Below, one piece after another: positions 53,861 to 62,893 of a stretch of 64,000 nt of DNA (positions are counted from its first letter, which is position 1; every line of letters starts with the position of its first letter). This stretch comes from Photobacterium gaetbulicola Gung47. Lineage in GTDB: Bacteria > Pseudomonadota > Gammaproteobacteria > Enterobacterales > Vibrionaceae. Position numbers and translations under genes: made by a program. The stretch spans positions 1-64,000 of the forward strand of contig CP005974.1 of NCBI GenBank assembly GCA_000940995.1, written 5' to 3'. Below the pieces are notes generated by a model that worked only from the letters and a program-made list of their open reading frames with translations, made no database searches and had not been told where the DNA came from.

Positions 53861-55967
53861 AATTAAACGCTTCTATTGCTGCACTCACGTCGACCGGACG
53901 CAGCAAGTCGGAAAAATAGTGTTCGAGTTGTGGGCCCCAAAGCTGCTCCAGTTCAGTCACCAACTGGATCCCTTGCGACAAGGTATAGGCCTCACAGGCC
54001 ACGGTCAGCTGGCTTGTAAGCCAATCGAGCAGTTTGTCCCAACCCTGCGCTTCGGGATCCTCGGCCACGGCCGCCAGATAGGCCAGCAGCGCCGGGATCA
54101 ATTGCTGCAGATTCTGCTGCCGCAGCGGCTGGCACACCGACAAGACAATGAGCTGCTGCTTGTTCTTGGCTTTGAGCTGAATACCGAGCTGCTTGAGCAA
54201 CATCGCATGCTGTTCGGCACAGTCTATCATATTCGGCTCAACAGGGATGGAATGCGGGATCAACAGCGGCTGCGGCTTCAAGCCCTCCGTCTGAGCCAAG
54301 TTCAACTGGCCTTTGGTTCGCAAGCGCTGGGCCCGGGCAAGAGACAAGAGTGCCAACCCATCATCGCGGCTGAGCAGCAGGTATTGTTTTGCCACCAGCG
54401 ACAGCGCCTTGCCCAACCCGATGCCATTGGCGGTGTCGATGGCGTCTTGGCGGACCGGTGGTGGGGTGACCGCAGGCGGTTTAGCTACCACCGTTTGCGG
54501 TACTGGCGTCTGCGGTGGCGACGCCACCGTTCGCATCAACTGCTGGTAGGCCTCAACTTCCGCCGGGCTCGGTCCCTCATCCTGGTAACGCGCACGGTCA
54601 CGGCCTCCAGAGCGCCCCGTTCGCGCTGGCGCATAACCGCCGTCTCGATAGGGTTGCTCCTCCCTTAGCTGAGTGCACGAGGCATCAGGCCGTTCACGGC
54701 TGGCTGACGGCTCGGTGTGCTGAGGGCCGGTATCACGCCTGCCGGCACTTCCCGCAGAGCCACTGCTGGATAGCCAATCCCGTGCCGGTGCCTTATTGGG
54801 GTAATCGGGCGTCCGTGCAATAGCGGCCGAGGCGCCATCCGGTTCGGCAATACCTTGCCGCTGTGAAGCTGAAGTATGGGATGGACCCGGTGTGGCATAA
54901 GCGGGTGGCGGGGCATGGGCACTGGCTCGTGGCGCTGGAATATTCATCGCCTGCTCAGCATCCTCCGCCGCCCCTTCAATTAACGCGCTTTGCAACCCCT
55001 GACAAATAAAATCGTGCACCAGGCGGGCTTGGTGGAAACGCACTTCATGCTTGGCCGGGTGCACATTGACATCGACCTGGTGGGGATCGACATCGATAAA
55101 CAGGACATAAGCTGCATATTGATCTGGTGCCAAACTGCTTTCGTAAGCTTGGCGGATCGCATGGTTGATCAGCTTATCCTTCATCATCCTGCCATTGACG
55201 TAGCAGTACTGGATGTCATTCTGCGCCCTTGCCCCCTGCGGGCTGCAAATCCAACCGCCCAGCTTGAGATCACCATGGGACAGTTCGACGGCCAGCGCAT
55301 GATCCAAGAAGGCCTGCCCGCACACGGCGGCTAAACGGCGCTCCTTCTGGACTTGGGTGTTGGCTGCACGGTACTGACGTACTACCTTGCCGTTATGGCG
55401 CAGGTTGATAGTGACATCCATCCGGCTCAGCGCGATACGCTTCAATAGCTCATCAATGTGGCCGAACTCGGTTTTCTCGGTACGGAGGAATTTACGGCGG
55501 GCCGGGGTATTGAAGAACAGATCCAGCACTTCTAGCGTGGTACCCACCGGATGGGCCGCCGGCTTGAGCTGCACGTCCATATCCCGCCCCTCGGCATACG
55601 CCGCCCAAGCCTCTTCCTGCTCAGCCGTTCGAGAGGTCAAGGTCAGGCGCGACACCGAGCTGATACTGGCCAGCGCCTCGCCACGAAAACCGAGGCTGGC
55701 AATGGCTTCGAGATCATCAAGGGTAGCAATTTTCGAGGTCGCATGACGGCTCAGGGCCAAACCGAGTTCATCTTTCGGGATCCCCTTGCCGTTATCACGG
55801 ATACGGATGGTCCGGCTGCCGCCTTTGTCGATATCAATATCGATCCGGGTCGCCCCAGCATCCAGGCTGTTTTCAACCAGCTCCTTGACCACCGAGGCGG
55901 GTCGTTCGACAACCTCGCCAGCCGCAATTTGGTTCGCCAATCTCGCAGGCAAGATCTGAATAGGCAT
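53853..55967 (-). CDS. mutL: DNA mismatch repair protein MutL
   Basis: MutL links MutS mismatch recognition to MutH nicking and UvrD. The 704-residue protein has the GHKL ATPase domain (VVKELVENSLDAGATRIDI, IRDNGKGI, LSRHATSKI, GFRGEALASI), a transducer domain with AVYVNGRMMKD-like CYVNGRMMKDKL, and a long Pro/Ser/Arg-rich linker (about 340-500). The C-terminal dimerisation domain follows. The endonuclease metal motif of non-enteric MutL proteins is not seen, fitting a methyl-directed system. The ATG at 55967 lies 2 bp behind the amiB stop. Confidence 0.97.
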   Translation of the reverse strand: MPIQILPARLANQIAAGEVVERPASVVKELVENSLDAGATRIDIDIDKGGSRTIRIRDNGKGIPKDELGLALSRHATSKIATLDDLEAIASLGFRGEALASISSVSRLTLTSRTAEQEEAWAAYAEGRDMDVQLKPAAHPVGTTLEVLDLFFNTPARRKFLRTEKTEFGHIDELLKRIALSRMDVTINLRHNGKVVRQYRAANTQVQKERRLAAVCGQAFLDHALAVELSHGDLKLGGWICSPQGARAQNDIQYCYVNGRMMKDKLINHAIRQAYESSLAPDQYAAYVLFIDVDPHQVDVNVHPAKHEVRFHQARLVHDFICQGLQSALIEGAAEDAEQAMNIPAPRASAHAPPPAYATPGPSHTSASQRQGIAEPDGASAAIARTPDYPNKAPARDWLSSSGSAGSAGRRDTGPQHTEPSASRERPDASCTQLREEQPYRDGGYAPARTGRSGGRDRARYQDEGPSPAEVEAYQQLMRTVASPPQTPVPQTVVAKPPAVTPPPVRQDAIDTANGIGLGKALSLVAKQYLLLSRDDGLALLSLARAQRLRTKGQLNLAQTEGLKPQPLLIPHSIPVEPNMIDCAEQHAMLLKQLGIQLKAKNKQQLIVLSVCQPLRQQNLQQLIPALLAYLAAVAEDPEAQGWDKLLDWLTSQLTVACEAYTLSQGIQLVTELEQLWGPQLEHYFSDLLRPVDVSAAIEAFNYD

Positions 55968-55969
55968 AA

Positions 55970-57844
55970 TCAACTACTCGGGATAGTAAGTTTTTGTCCA
56001 ACCGCCAGTTTATCGGTGCGTAGCTGGTTGGCTTCACGCAGGCGGCTCACAGCAATACCATAGTCGGCGGCAATCTTACCGAGAAACTCACCGCGCTGTA
56101 CGGTATGGACCACTGAAGCCGGTACTTGCATCGTAATTTTCAATTTCTGCCCCACCGCCAGCTCATCGGTACGCAGCTGGTTGGCACTGCGGATACTAGT
56201 CACCGTCACACCATATTGTCCCGCAATCTTGCCAAGGAACTCACCACGCTTCACGGTGTGGGTCACGGTCTTGTTCTGGGTTGTCGGTGTCGTGATTGGA
56301 GCCTGCACGGATACTTTCAGCTTTTGGCCAATCGCCAACTCATCAGAACGTAAATTGTTGTCACGCCTGATACTCGCCACAGTAACCCCATACTGGTTGG
56401 CAATCTTGCCAAGGAAATCACCTCGTTTCACGGTATGGGTCACCGTTTTGGTCGCGGTCGCAACCGCCGCAGTAGCCGGAGCCGGGACTGGCGCCTTACC
56501 CGGGATCACCAACGCCTGCCCCACCTTCAAGGTATTCGACTTGAGGTTATTGGCCTGTTTGATGGCCGCCACAGAGGTATCGTAGCGACTCGCGATCACA
56601 CTCAGCGACTGGCCGCTGGTCACTTTGTGCCGGATCCCCTGGTTACGGGAGGCAAACAGGGTTCCTTCCGGTGGCTTCTCGTTAAAATACGATAGCACCC
56701 CGCGGTAAACCGCCTCAGCCAGTTTATTCTGGTGTGATTTCGAGTTTAGTAACCGCTCTTCGGTCGGGTTGGTAATAAACCCCGTCTCCACCAACAGCGA
56801 CGGAATATCCGGTGACTTCAGCACCGCCAAGCTAGCATGCTCCGGCTTGCTCTTGTGCAGGGTCGTTACCTTACTCATTTCTTTCAGTACCCGGCTCGCC
56901 ACGTCATAGCCTTCCTTTTGCGAATGGCTGAACTGCAAATCCAGCACAGCCATGCTGAGGTACTGGTCATCGTTGCCACCGGACAGTACATCTCCGCCCC
57001 CGAGCAACTCCGACTGTTTCTCGTGCTGCTCAATCCAACGGCCAATTTCACTGTTGGCACGGCGGGTATTAAGAACCCAAACCGACGCCCCGCGCGGCTG
57101 CGGCTGATGGAAACCATCAGCGTGGATCGAAACCAGCAAATGGGCACGCTTGTGGCGTGCAATTTCCGTTCGCCGATTGAGATTGACGAAGTAATCCCCC
57201 TGGCGGGTCATTACCGCCGTCATGCCCGGAGTGGCATTGATCCGTGCCGCCACCTTTTTGGCAATATCCAGAGTGACTTTCTTCTCGTACAACCGACTCG
57301 GGCCGATCGAGCCCGGATCTTCACCACCGTGGCCGGGATCAATCGCGACAATAATATCGTCGGTACCATAAGGCAAGCTGGCCTGCTGGTTGGCAGCAGG
57401 CTGTTTCGGCGTCGGTTCAGGCTTCTTTGCTGTGGCAGCCTTGCCATGCGGCAGATCCATCACCAAACGGTGGCTGTACGTACCGTCCGGCGTCGGTGCC
57501 AGCTTGAATAACTTTGGGGTCATCCCCGCTTTCATTTCCAGAACCAGACGGTAAGTCCCTTTCTCTGGTGCACCACTGTTGCGAATTTTGGTCAGGATTG
57601 CACTGTCTTTGACCACCAAAGGCAGCTTGGTTTTCAAGGTTGTCTGCTTCAGATCCACCACCAAGCGATCTGGCTTGGTCAAGGTAAAGTAGCTGAAAAC
57701 CGCCTCATCTTTGAGATCCAGTACCACGCGGGTTTCTTCGGGAGCCGGCCAAACCCGGATCCCCTTCAGTTCATTGGCCATTGCCAACGAGCTAAATAAG
57801 CTGACCCCTACAATCACAGCATGAAAAAAAGCCCGTAACGACAT
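55970..57844 (-). CDS. amiB: N-acetylmuramoyl-L-alanine amidase AmiB with four LysM repeats
   Basis: A periplasmic zinc amidase that splits daughter-cell peptidoglycan. The 624-residue protein has a signal peptide (cleavage near AMA-N), an AMIN domain (about 25-120) and the amidase_3 domain (about 165-385) with VAIDPGHGGEDPG, the zinc and catalytic positions around HADGFHQP, and LLVETGFITNPTEE. Four C-terminal LysM repeats follow (about 395 to the end), three beginning HTV(K/Q)RG(D/E)FLGKIA. E. coli AmiB lacks LysM. The start at 57844 removes 12 residues from the longest frame, giving a proper signal peptide. It lies 4 bp behind tsaE. Confidence 0.95.
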   Translation of the reverse strand: MSLRAFFHAVIVGVSLFSSLAMANELKGIRVWPAPEETRVVLDLKDEAVFSYFTLTKPDRLVVDLKQTTLKTKLPLVVKDSAILTKIRNSGAPEKGTYRLVLEMKAGMTPKLFKLAPTPDGTYSHRLVMDLPHGKAATAKKPEPTPKQPAANQQASLPYGTDDIIVAIDPGHGGEDPGSIGPSRLYEKKVTLDIAKKVAARINATPGMTAVMTRQGDYFVNLNRRTEIARHKRAHLLVSIHADGFHQPQPRGASVWVLNTRRANSEIGRWIEQHEKQSELLGGGDVLSGGNDDQYLSMAVLDLQFSHSQKEGYDVASRVLKEMSKVTTLHKSKPEHASLAVLKSPDIPSLLVETGFITNPTEERLLNSKSHQNKLAEAVYRGVLSYFNEKPPEGTLFASRNQGIRHKVTSGQSLSVIASRYDTSVAAIKQANNLKSNTLKVGQALVIPGKAPVPAPATAAVATATKTVTHTVKRGDFLGKIANQYGVTVASIRRDNNLRSDELAIGQKLKVSVQAPITTPTTQNKTVTHTVKRGEFLGKIAGQYGVTVTSIRSANQLRTDELAVGQKLKITMQVPASVVHTVQRGEFLGKIAADYGIAVSRLREANQLRTDKLAVGQKLTIPSS

Positions 57845-57848
57845 CCTA

Positions 57849-58313
57849 TCAACACAACTCCAAGCACTTAATAAGTTCACTACCGTATTCGTTATTTGCC
57901 GTCAGGGTGACTTTGCGTTGTTCACCGTGATAGCGCATATCCAATTCTAGGTCGGCTTCTGGCAATAGGCCCGCCCCTCTCTCCGGCCATTCCACCAAGC
58001 AGATGGCATCGGCGGCAAAATAGTCGCGGATCCCCATGAACTCCAGCTCCTCGGGATCGGCAAGGCGGTAAAGATCAAAATGGTACACCTGCCAAGGCGG
58101 AAGCTCATAAGGCTCCACCAAAGTATAGGTTGGACTTTTTACATTCCCTTGATGGCCAAGAGAGCGAATAAAGCCTCGGCTGAATGTGGTTTTCCCTGCC
58201 CCCAAATCACCATGCAGATAAATGGTGGTCTGGCGCTGACAGGCATGAGCCAGCTTGTGGCCTAAATCTACCGTCGCCTGCTCATCGGCGAGCAAGATTT
58301 CAAAACTATGCAT
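57849..58313 (-). CDS. tsaE: tRNA threonylcarbamoyladenosine biosynthesis ATPase TsaE
   Basis: TsaE works with TsaB and TsaD in making t6A37 of tRNAs. The 154-residue protein has the P-loop YLHGDLGAGKTTFSRGF, the VKSPTYTLVEPY switch and the FDLYRL and LVEWPERG motifs. Length equals E. coli TsaE (153). It lies between nnr and amiB, the order found in E. coli, with 7 bp and 4 bp gaps. Confidence 0.96.
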   Translation of the reverse strand: MHSFEILLADEQATVDLGHKLAHACQRQTTIYLHGDLGAGKTTFSRGFIRSLGHQGNVKSPTYTLVEPYELPPWQVYHFDLYRLADPEELEFMGIRDYFAADAICLVEWPERGAGLLPEADLELDMRYHGEQRKVTLTANNEYGSELIKCLELC

Positions 58314-58320
58314 TATCTTC

Positions 58321-59811
58321 TTATCTTGGATTTACTAATTGTCGAATATGAGGGAACAAATCACTGGCAAGCATACCACGCTCCCCCTCAGCTGCGCAGC
58401 GGTCAGCCGCCGTGCTGTGGATCCAAACCCCGCACTGCGCTGCCGCAACCAGAGACAGCCCCTGTCCCAGCAACGCCCCGATGATACCGGAGAGGACATC
58501 GCCCATTCCGCCAGTCGCCATCCCCGGGTTCCCCGCAGGGCACACCCAGCAGTGGGTACCATCATCAACCAGCGTGCCCGCCCCTTTGAGTACAACGACA
58601 CCGCCGTACTGTTGCTGCAGCGCCCTTGCCGCGTGGAAGCGGTCAGCTTCGACCTCTTGTACCGAGCAAGCGAGCAGCCTCGCAGCCTCGCCGGGGTGAG
58701 GAGTAATTATACGATTATTTTTATAGTCAGGTGAACGTGCTAATAAGTTCAATCCATCCGCATCGACAACGTGGTTTTTTTCGGTCTTGGTTAGTTCATT
58801 GTATAAAGACTGGCTCCAACTTGATTGACCCAGCCCCGGCCCCAATACCAACACATCGGCCCAGTGCAAACGTTGCTTGGCGACTGTTTGTTCCGAGGCT
58901 TGCCAGCCCAAGGCCATTATTTCAGGTCTTGCCGCCACAATTGACAACACATTGTCAGGTTGCGCCAGGGCTGCCACCAAACCGCCTCCAGCGCGTGCCG
59001 CGGCTTCCGCCGCCAGACGGATCGCACCGCCCATGCCAAGATCGCCACCGGCTAGCAAGATCCGGCCGTGATCGCCTTTGTGTGCATCACGCTGACGCGG
59101 CGACAGAAAAAGGGCCACATCGGGGGCTTGGATCAGCCAGGCCGAAGGCGGCTCGATATGCTCAAAGGCATCTGCGACCTGCAGCCCGGCGAACCGCACC
59201 TGCCCCACATATTCTGCCGCTTGTGCTGTCCACAGACCCTGCTTGCTACCTATGAAGGTGACGGTGGATTGTGCTTTTACCGCCTTGCCAAGCACTTTAC
59301 CTGTATCGGCACACAATCCGGAGGGAATGTCGATCGCAATGACCGGCAGCGCGATCCGATTGATCATCGCGATCAGCCGCTGCCCTTCCGGCCGCACTTC
59401 TCCATGAAGGCCCGTGCCCAGCAAAGCGTCAATGATCACCTCGGTCGAGTCTGGGATCGCATCTTCCGGCGGCAAGATCTGCCCTCCCGCGGCCAGCCAG
59501 GCATCTCGGGCCCGGGCGGCATCCCCCTGGAGTTTTGCTTCATCCCCTTGCTGCCAGAGCGTCACCGGGAAACCGGCTTCACGGGCTAGGCGGGCAACGA
59601 TATAACCATCCCCGCCATTATTCCCACCACCGCAACAGACCAAGAGATGGTGCTGAGGGGTATAGCTCTGCTCAAGCACTTGAAATACGGCCGCGCCGGC
59701 ACGCTCCATCAATTGATACATGCCCACCCCTTGCTGAGTGGCCGCCAGCCGCTCGCCTCGACGCACCTGCTCCGCCCGGTATAATTTGCCGGACCATTGT
59801 TCTGCACTCAT
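58321..59811 (-). CDS. nnr: Bifunctional NAD(P)HX epimerase/dehydratase Nnr
   Basis: Repairs hydrated NADH and NADPH. The 496-residue protein combines the YjeF N-terminal epimerase (about 1-215: VCCGGGNNGGDGYIVARLA, IDALLGTGLHGEVRP, AIDIPSGLCADTG). The C-terminal ADP-dependent dehydratase has GDHGRILLAGGDLGMGGAI, VLKGAGTLVDDGTHCWVCPAGN and GMATGGMGDVLSGIIGALL. The ATG at 59811 has AAGGA upstream. It heads the nnr-tsaE-amiB-mutL-miaA-hfq series and is divergent from queG. Confidence 0.96.
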   Translation of the reverse strand: MSAEQWSGKLYRAEQVRRGERLAATQQGVGMYQLMERAGAAVFQVLEQSYTPQHHLLVCCGGGNNGGDGYIVARLAREAGFPVTLWQQGDEAKLQGDAARARDAWLAAGGQILPPEDAIPDSTEVIIDALLGTGLHGEVRPEGQRLIAMINRIALPVIAIDIPSGLCADTGKVLGKAVKAQSTVTFIGSKQGLWTAQAAEYVGQVRFAGLQVADAFEHIEPPSAWLIQAPDVALFLSPRQRDAHKGDHGRILLAGGDLGMGGAIRLAAEAAARAGGGLVAALAQPDNVLSIVAARPEIMALGWQASEQTVAKQRLHWADVLVLGPGLGQSSWSQSLYNELTKTEKNHVVDADGLNLLARSPDYKNNRIITPHPGEAARLLACSVQEVEADRFHAARALQQQYGGVVVLKGAGTLVDDGTHCWVCPAGNPGMATGGMGDVLSGIIGALLGQGLSLVAAAQCGVWIHSTAADRCAAEGERGMLASDLFPHIRQLVNPR

Positions 59812-59984
59812 AATTCCTTCCCCTTTCCCGCGCCTTTGGCGAGTATTCGCGAACTCTGACCCGTCCGTTGCTAACGTGGCCTAACTCAGTGCCCACAGCA
59901 AGCTAAGATCTTCCTGATGATCCTCTCAACATTTGCTGTGAGTGTGGTAAACTTCCGCCCCCAATCCAGCCCGGTAATGCCAGT

Positions 59985-61118
59985 ATGACTATCGACTATC
60001 GCGATCTGACCCAAAAAATCAAGCAATGGGGCCAAGAACTTGGCTTCCAGCAGGTTGGGATCAGTGATGTCGATCTAAGCCAACATGAAGCACAGCTACA
60101 ACGCTGGCTTAATGCAGGCTACCACGGCGACATGGACTGGATGGCTCGCCACGGTATGATGCGCGCCCGCCCAGCCGAGCTGCATCCAGGAACGGTTCGG
60201 GTCATCAGTGCCAGGATGGACTACCTTCCGCCCGAGGCCAACTTTGCCCATAGCCTGAGACACCCCGAGACCGCCTATATCAGCCGCTATGCCCTCGGTC
60301 GTGACTATCACAAGCTTATCCGAAACCGCCTTAAACGTCTCGGCCAGCTCATTGAACAAGAGGTTGGCCCCTTTGGCTACCGCCCTTTTGTCGATTCCGC
60401 TCCGATTCTGGAACGCCCACTGGCCGAAAAAGCAGGACTGGGATGGACAGGCAAGCACTCTTTGCTACTTAACCAACAGGCGGGATCATGGTTCTTTCTT
60501 GGCGAACTGCTTATCGACCTACCTTTACCTGTCGACAAGCCTACAGAGAACAAGTGCGGTAAGTGTATTGCCTGCATGACAAGCTGCCCAACCCAGGCCA
60601 TCGTCGAAGAAGGCGTGGTCGATGCAAGACGTTGTATTTCATACTTGACGATTGAATTTGATGGTGTGATACCCGAAGAATTCCGCGAAGCAATTGGTAA
60701 CCGTGTTTACGGCTGTGATGACTGCCAGTTAGTTTGCCCGTTCAACCGTTTTTCTGACATCACTCAAGAAGCGGATTTTCACTGTCGCAACAGCCTAAAG
60801 TTGCAACCTTTAACTACACTATACGCCTGGACAGAAGAAGCCTTCTTGAAACATACCGAAGGCTCAGCAATTCGCCGTATCGGCCATCTCCAGTGGCTTC
60901 GCAATCTCACGATTGCGATGGGAAATGCGCCATACAGCCCCGCGATTATTGAGGCGCTGGAATCAAGGGAAGGGCAAAGCGCACTGCTGGATAGCCACAT
61001 CCAGTGGGCGAGAGAAAAGCAACTTGAGAAACGGGACCCGGATGCTATCAATGTCCAGCCAGCCAGAACCAAACGACTTACCCGCATTGTGGAGAAAGGC
61101 CTGCCACGAGATGCCTAG
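59985..61118 (+). CDS. queG: Epoxyqueuosine reductase QueG
   Basis: QueG reduces epoxyqueuosine to queuosine in tRNA with a cobalamin and two [4Fe-4S] clusters. The 377-residue protein (E. coli 379) has the N-terminal cobalamin-binding domain (MDWMARHGMMRARPAEL, YALGRDYHKLIRNRL, GWTGKHSLLLN). The ferredoxin-type cysteine sets are CGKCIACMTSCPTQAI and CDDCQLVCPFNRF, and HEAT-like helices follow. It is monocistronic and divergent from nnr. No strong ribosome binding site is seen. Downstream lies the DnaA-box cluster. Confidence 0.96.
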   Translation: MTIDYRDLTQKIKQWGQELGFQQVGISDVDLSQHEAQLQRWLNAGYHGDMDWMARHGMMRARPAELHPGTVRVISARMDYLPPEANFAHSLRHPETAYISRYALGRDYHKLIRNRLKRLGQLIEQEVGPFGYRPFVDSAPILERPLAEKAGLGWTGKHSLLLNQQAGSWFFLGELLIDLPLPVDKPTENKCGKCIACMTSCPTQAIVEEGVVDARRCISYLTIEFDGVIPEEFREAIGNRVYGCDDCQLVCPFNRFSDITQEADFHCRNSLKLQPLTTLYAWTEEAFLKHTEGSAIRRIGHLQWLRNLTIAMGNAPYSPAIIEALESREGQSALLDSHIQWAREKQLEKRDPDAINVQPARTKRLTRIVEKGLPRDA

Positions 61119-61153
61119 CAGGCGCAAACCGCTCCGGCCGGCATATTGTAACC

Positions 61154-61483
61154 TTATCCACACAGAGTGAGAGTTCGATCAGGCTTCTGAACAAATGTGG
61201 AAAACATTTTCAATTTTGCTTCTTTATCTGCTATTTCCAATATTAAACACAGCCCAATATAGACGGCTCAAAAAAAGTTATCCAAACATCCACAGAGTGG
61301 ATCAGGTTGTATATAAGCCTTGAGTAAAAACAACCAAGACCATACAAAACAACACCTTACACTGTGGATAGTTTCTTATCGATTATTGTTTTATTGAAGA
61401 ATAAAAAGATAAATACAGACTTGTTCACACGGTATCGGCACACGTAATCAACCGACTTACCCACAAGATACTTTTGTGGATAA
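61154..61483. promoter_or_regulatory. DnaA-box cluster at the datA position
   Basis: Within 330 bp there are two perfect R-type DnaA boxes: TTATCCACA on the plus strand (61154-61162) and its inverse TGTGGATAA (61475-61483). TGTGGAAAA (61196-61204, TTTTCCACA on the minus strand) fits the relaxed consensus. Four single-mismatch sites are TTATCCAAA (61278), TGTGGATAG (61363), TTGTTCACA (61421) and TTACCCACA (61457). The tract is A/T-rich and non-coding. E. coli datA, which binds DnaA and promotes DnaA-ATP hydrolysis, lies at the same place, between queG and the glycine tRNA genes. An IHF-like AATCAA...CTTA at 61446-61459 is off consensus by one spacing. Confidence 0.75.
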
Positions 61484-61904
61484 CTCTGTGCACGATCTCA
61501 GAATTTTCTATCCGCCACAGGCTCAAGCCCACGAACGACAAGGCATTCAGGCATAGTCTGGTCGGGATAAATTTAGACAGATACGATTCACAGCTCCCTG
61601 CTAGCAATTTACATTACCCGTATCAAACCATTCAAAGAGCTTGTGTCGTCATTTGACACCAAACAGAGCATCTGGATATTGCGGGATAAAAATAAACAGC
61701 CATAAGGCTGCAGGGGCAATATCTACGATGATGTTTTCGAAGCTGATCGCTTCTTAATGGTTCCCAATAACACTTCGGTTATGGAACATTGGGACAACAC
61801 ACAAGACTATCGAGAGTCGAATAATCCAGGAATGTTGCAGTTGAACTAATACTTCACAGTAGTAGCTTTGCCGTTCCCCTGCTCATTGCAGTGGCAGCAG
61901 AAAT
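61484..61904. other. Intergenic tail between DnaA-box cluster and tRNA operon
   Basis: About 420 bp with no supported gene or RNA. It receives the 3' end of the leftward tRNA transcript. No clear intrinsic terminator with T run was seen; short frames here lack ribosome binding sites. Confidence 0.5.
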
Positions 61905-61980
61905 TGGAGCGACACACGAGGTTCGAACTCGTGACCTCAACCTTGGCAAGGTTGCGCTCTACCAACTGAGCTAGTGTCGC
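61905..61980 (-). tRNA. tRNA-Gly (GCC), copy 1
   Basis: A 76-nt cloverleaf on the minus strand beginning GCGACACTAGCTCAGTTGGT, anticodon loop TTGCCAA (GCC), encoded TCCA end. Last gene of the tRNA operon. Confidence 0.97.
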
Positions 61981-61983
61981 ATT

Positions 61984-62047
61984 TGGTTGCGGGGCTCGGA
62001 TTTGATCCGGGCGGCGCTTCCATCGACGGCCTGAGGGTTATGACAAA
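61984..62047 (-). pseudogene. tRNA-fMet-like 3' remnant, copy 1
   Basis: The minus strand ends ATCAAATCCGAGCCCCGCAACCA, close to the T-arm and acceptor 3' half of tRNA-fMet. Upstream are CATAACCC and GTCG words from the anticodon arm, separated by extra sequence. The 5' half (CGCGGGG...) is missing, so no cloverleaf can form. Confidence 0.65.
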
Positions 62048-62073
62048 GCATTCGCCAGACTGTCTGAAATTGT

Positions 62074-62150
<77 letters not shown>

Positions 62151-62192
62151 TCCGTATTATGTCACCGTTAAAGTACCGTGAGAACTATAAAC

Positions 62193-62268
62193 TGGAGCGA
62201 CACACGAGGTTCGAACTCGTGACCTCAACCTTGGCAAGGTTGCGCTCTACCAACTGAGCTAGTGTCGC
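62193..62268 (-). tRNA. tRNA-Gly (GCC), copy 2
   Basis: Identical in sequence to copy 1; belongs to the second 288-bp unit. Confidence 0.97.
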
Positions 62269-62271
62269 ATT

Positions 62272-62335
62272 TGGTTGCGGGGCTCGGATTTGATCCGGGC
62301 GGCGCTTCCGTCGACGGCCTGAGGGTTATGACAAA
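62272..62335 (-). pseudogene. tRNA-fMet-like 3' remnant, copy 2
   Basis: The same remnant as at 61984, with one base difference (CCGTCGACGG instead of CCATCGACGG on the plus strand). Copied by the tandem duplication. Confidence 0.65.
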
Positions 62336-62361
62336 GCATTCGCCAGACTGTCTGAAATTGT

Positions 62362-62438
<77 letters not shown>

Positions 62439-62480
62439 TCCGTATTGTGTCACCGTTAAAGTACCGTGAGAACTATAAAC

Positions 62481-62556
62481 TGGAGCGACACACGAGGTTC
62501 GAACTCGTGACCTCAACCTTGGCAAGGTTGCGCTCTACCAACTGAGCTAGTGTCGC
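62481..62556 (-). tRNA. tRNA-Gly (GCC), copy 3
   Basis: A 76-nt tRNA identical in the coding part to the other glycine copies. Its downstream flank matches the duplicated units. Confidence 0.97.
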
Positions 62557-62590
62557 ATGTCACTGTTAGGCACAATGAAAGCCATAAATC

Positions 62591-62666
62591 TGGAGCGACA
62601 CACGAGGTTCGAACTCGTGACCTCAACCTTGGCAAGGTTGCGCTCTACCAACTGAGCTAGTGTCGC
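62591..62666 (-). tRNA. tRNA-Gly (GCC), copy 4
   Basis: A 76-nt tRNA-Gly, separated from copy 3 by 34 bp of different spacer and from tRNA-fMet copy 3 by 18 bp. Confidence 0.97.
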
Positions 62667-62684
62667 ATTTTCTCAAAAGAGAAT

Positions 62685-62761
<77 letters not shown>

Positions 62762-62815
62762 TCCGTATTATATTGAAAGGCAAACCAAACTAAGAATTGC
62801 CTTTCGAGGCTGCGC

Positions 62816-62843
62816 ATTATACGAGGAAATGAGACGGATGCAA
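62816..62843 (-). promoter_or_regulatory. Promoter of the fMet/Gly tRNA operon
   Basis: On the minus strand -35 TTGCAT (62843-62838), a 16-bp spacer and a perfect -10 TATAAT (62821-62816). A GC-rich discriminator GCGCAGC follows, as in stringently controlled stable-RNA promoters. An A/T-rich tract lies just upstream of the -35. Confidence 0.8.
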
Positions 62844-62893
62844 TAGATCTCAAAAAAAATTTGATATTTCCCATCCAACCGTCTATTTCCTCG

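Noticed and set aside
61154..61483. Reading the DnaA-box cluster as a chromosome origin (oriC)
   Set aside because: No mnmG, rnpA-rpmH-dnaN or parAB neighbours, no obvious 13-mer unwinding repeats, and the gene order is that of datA.
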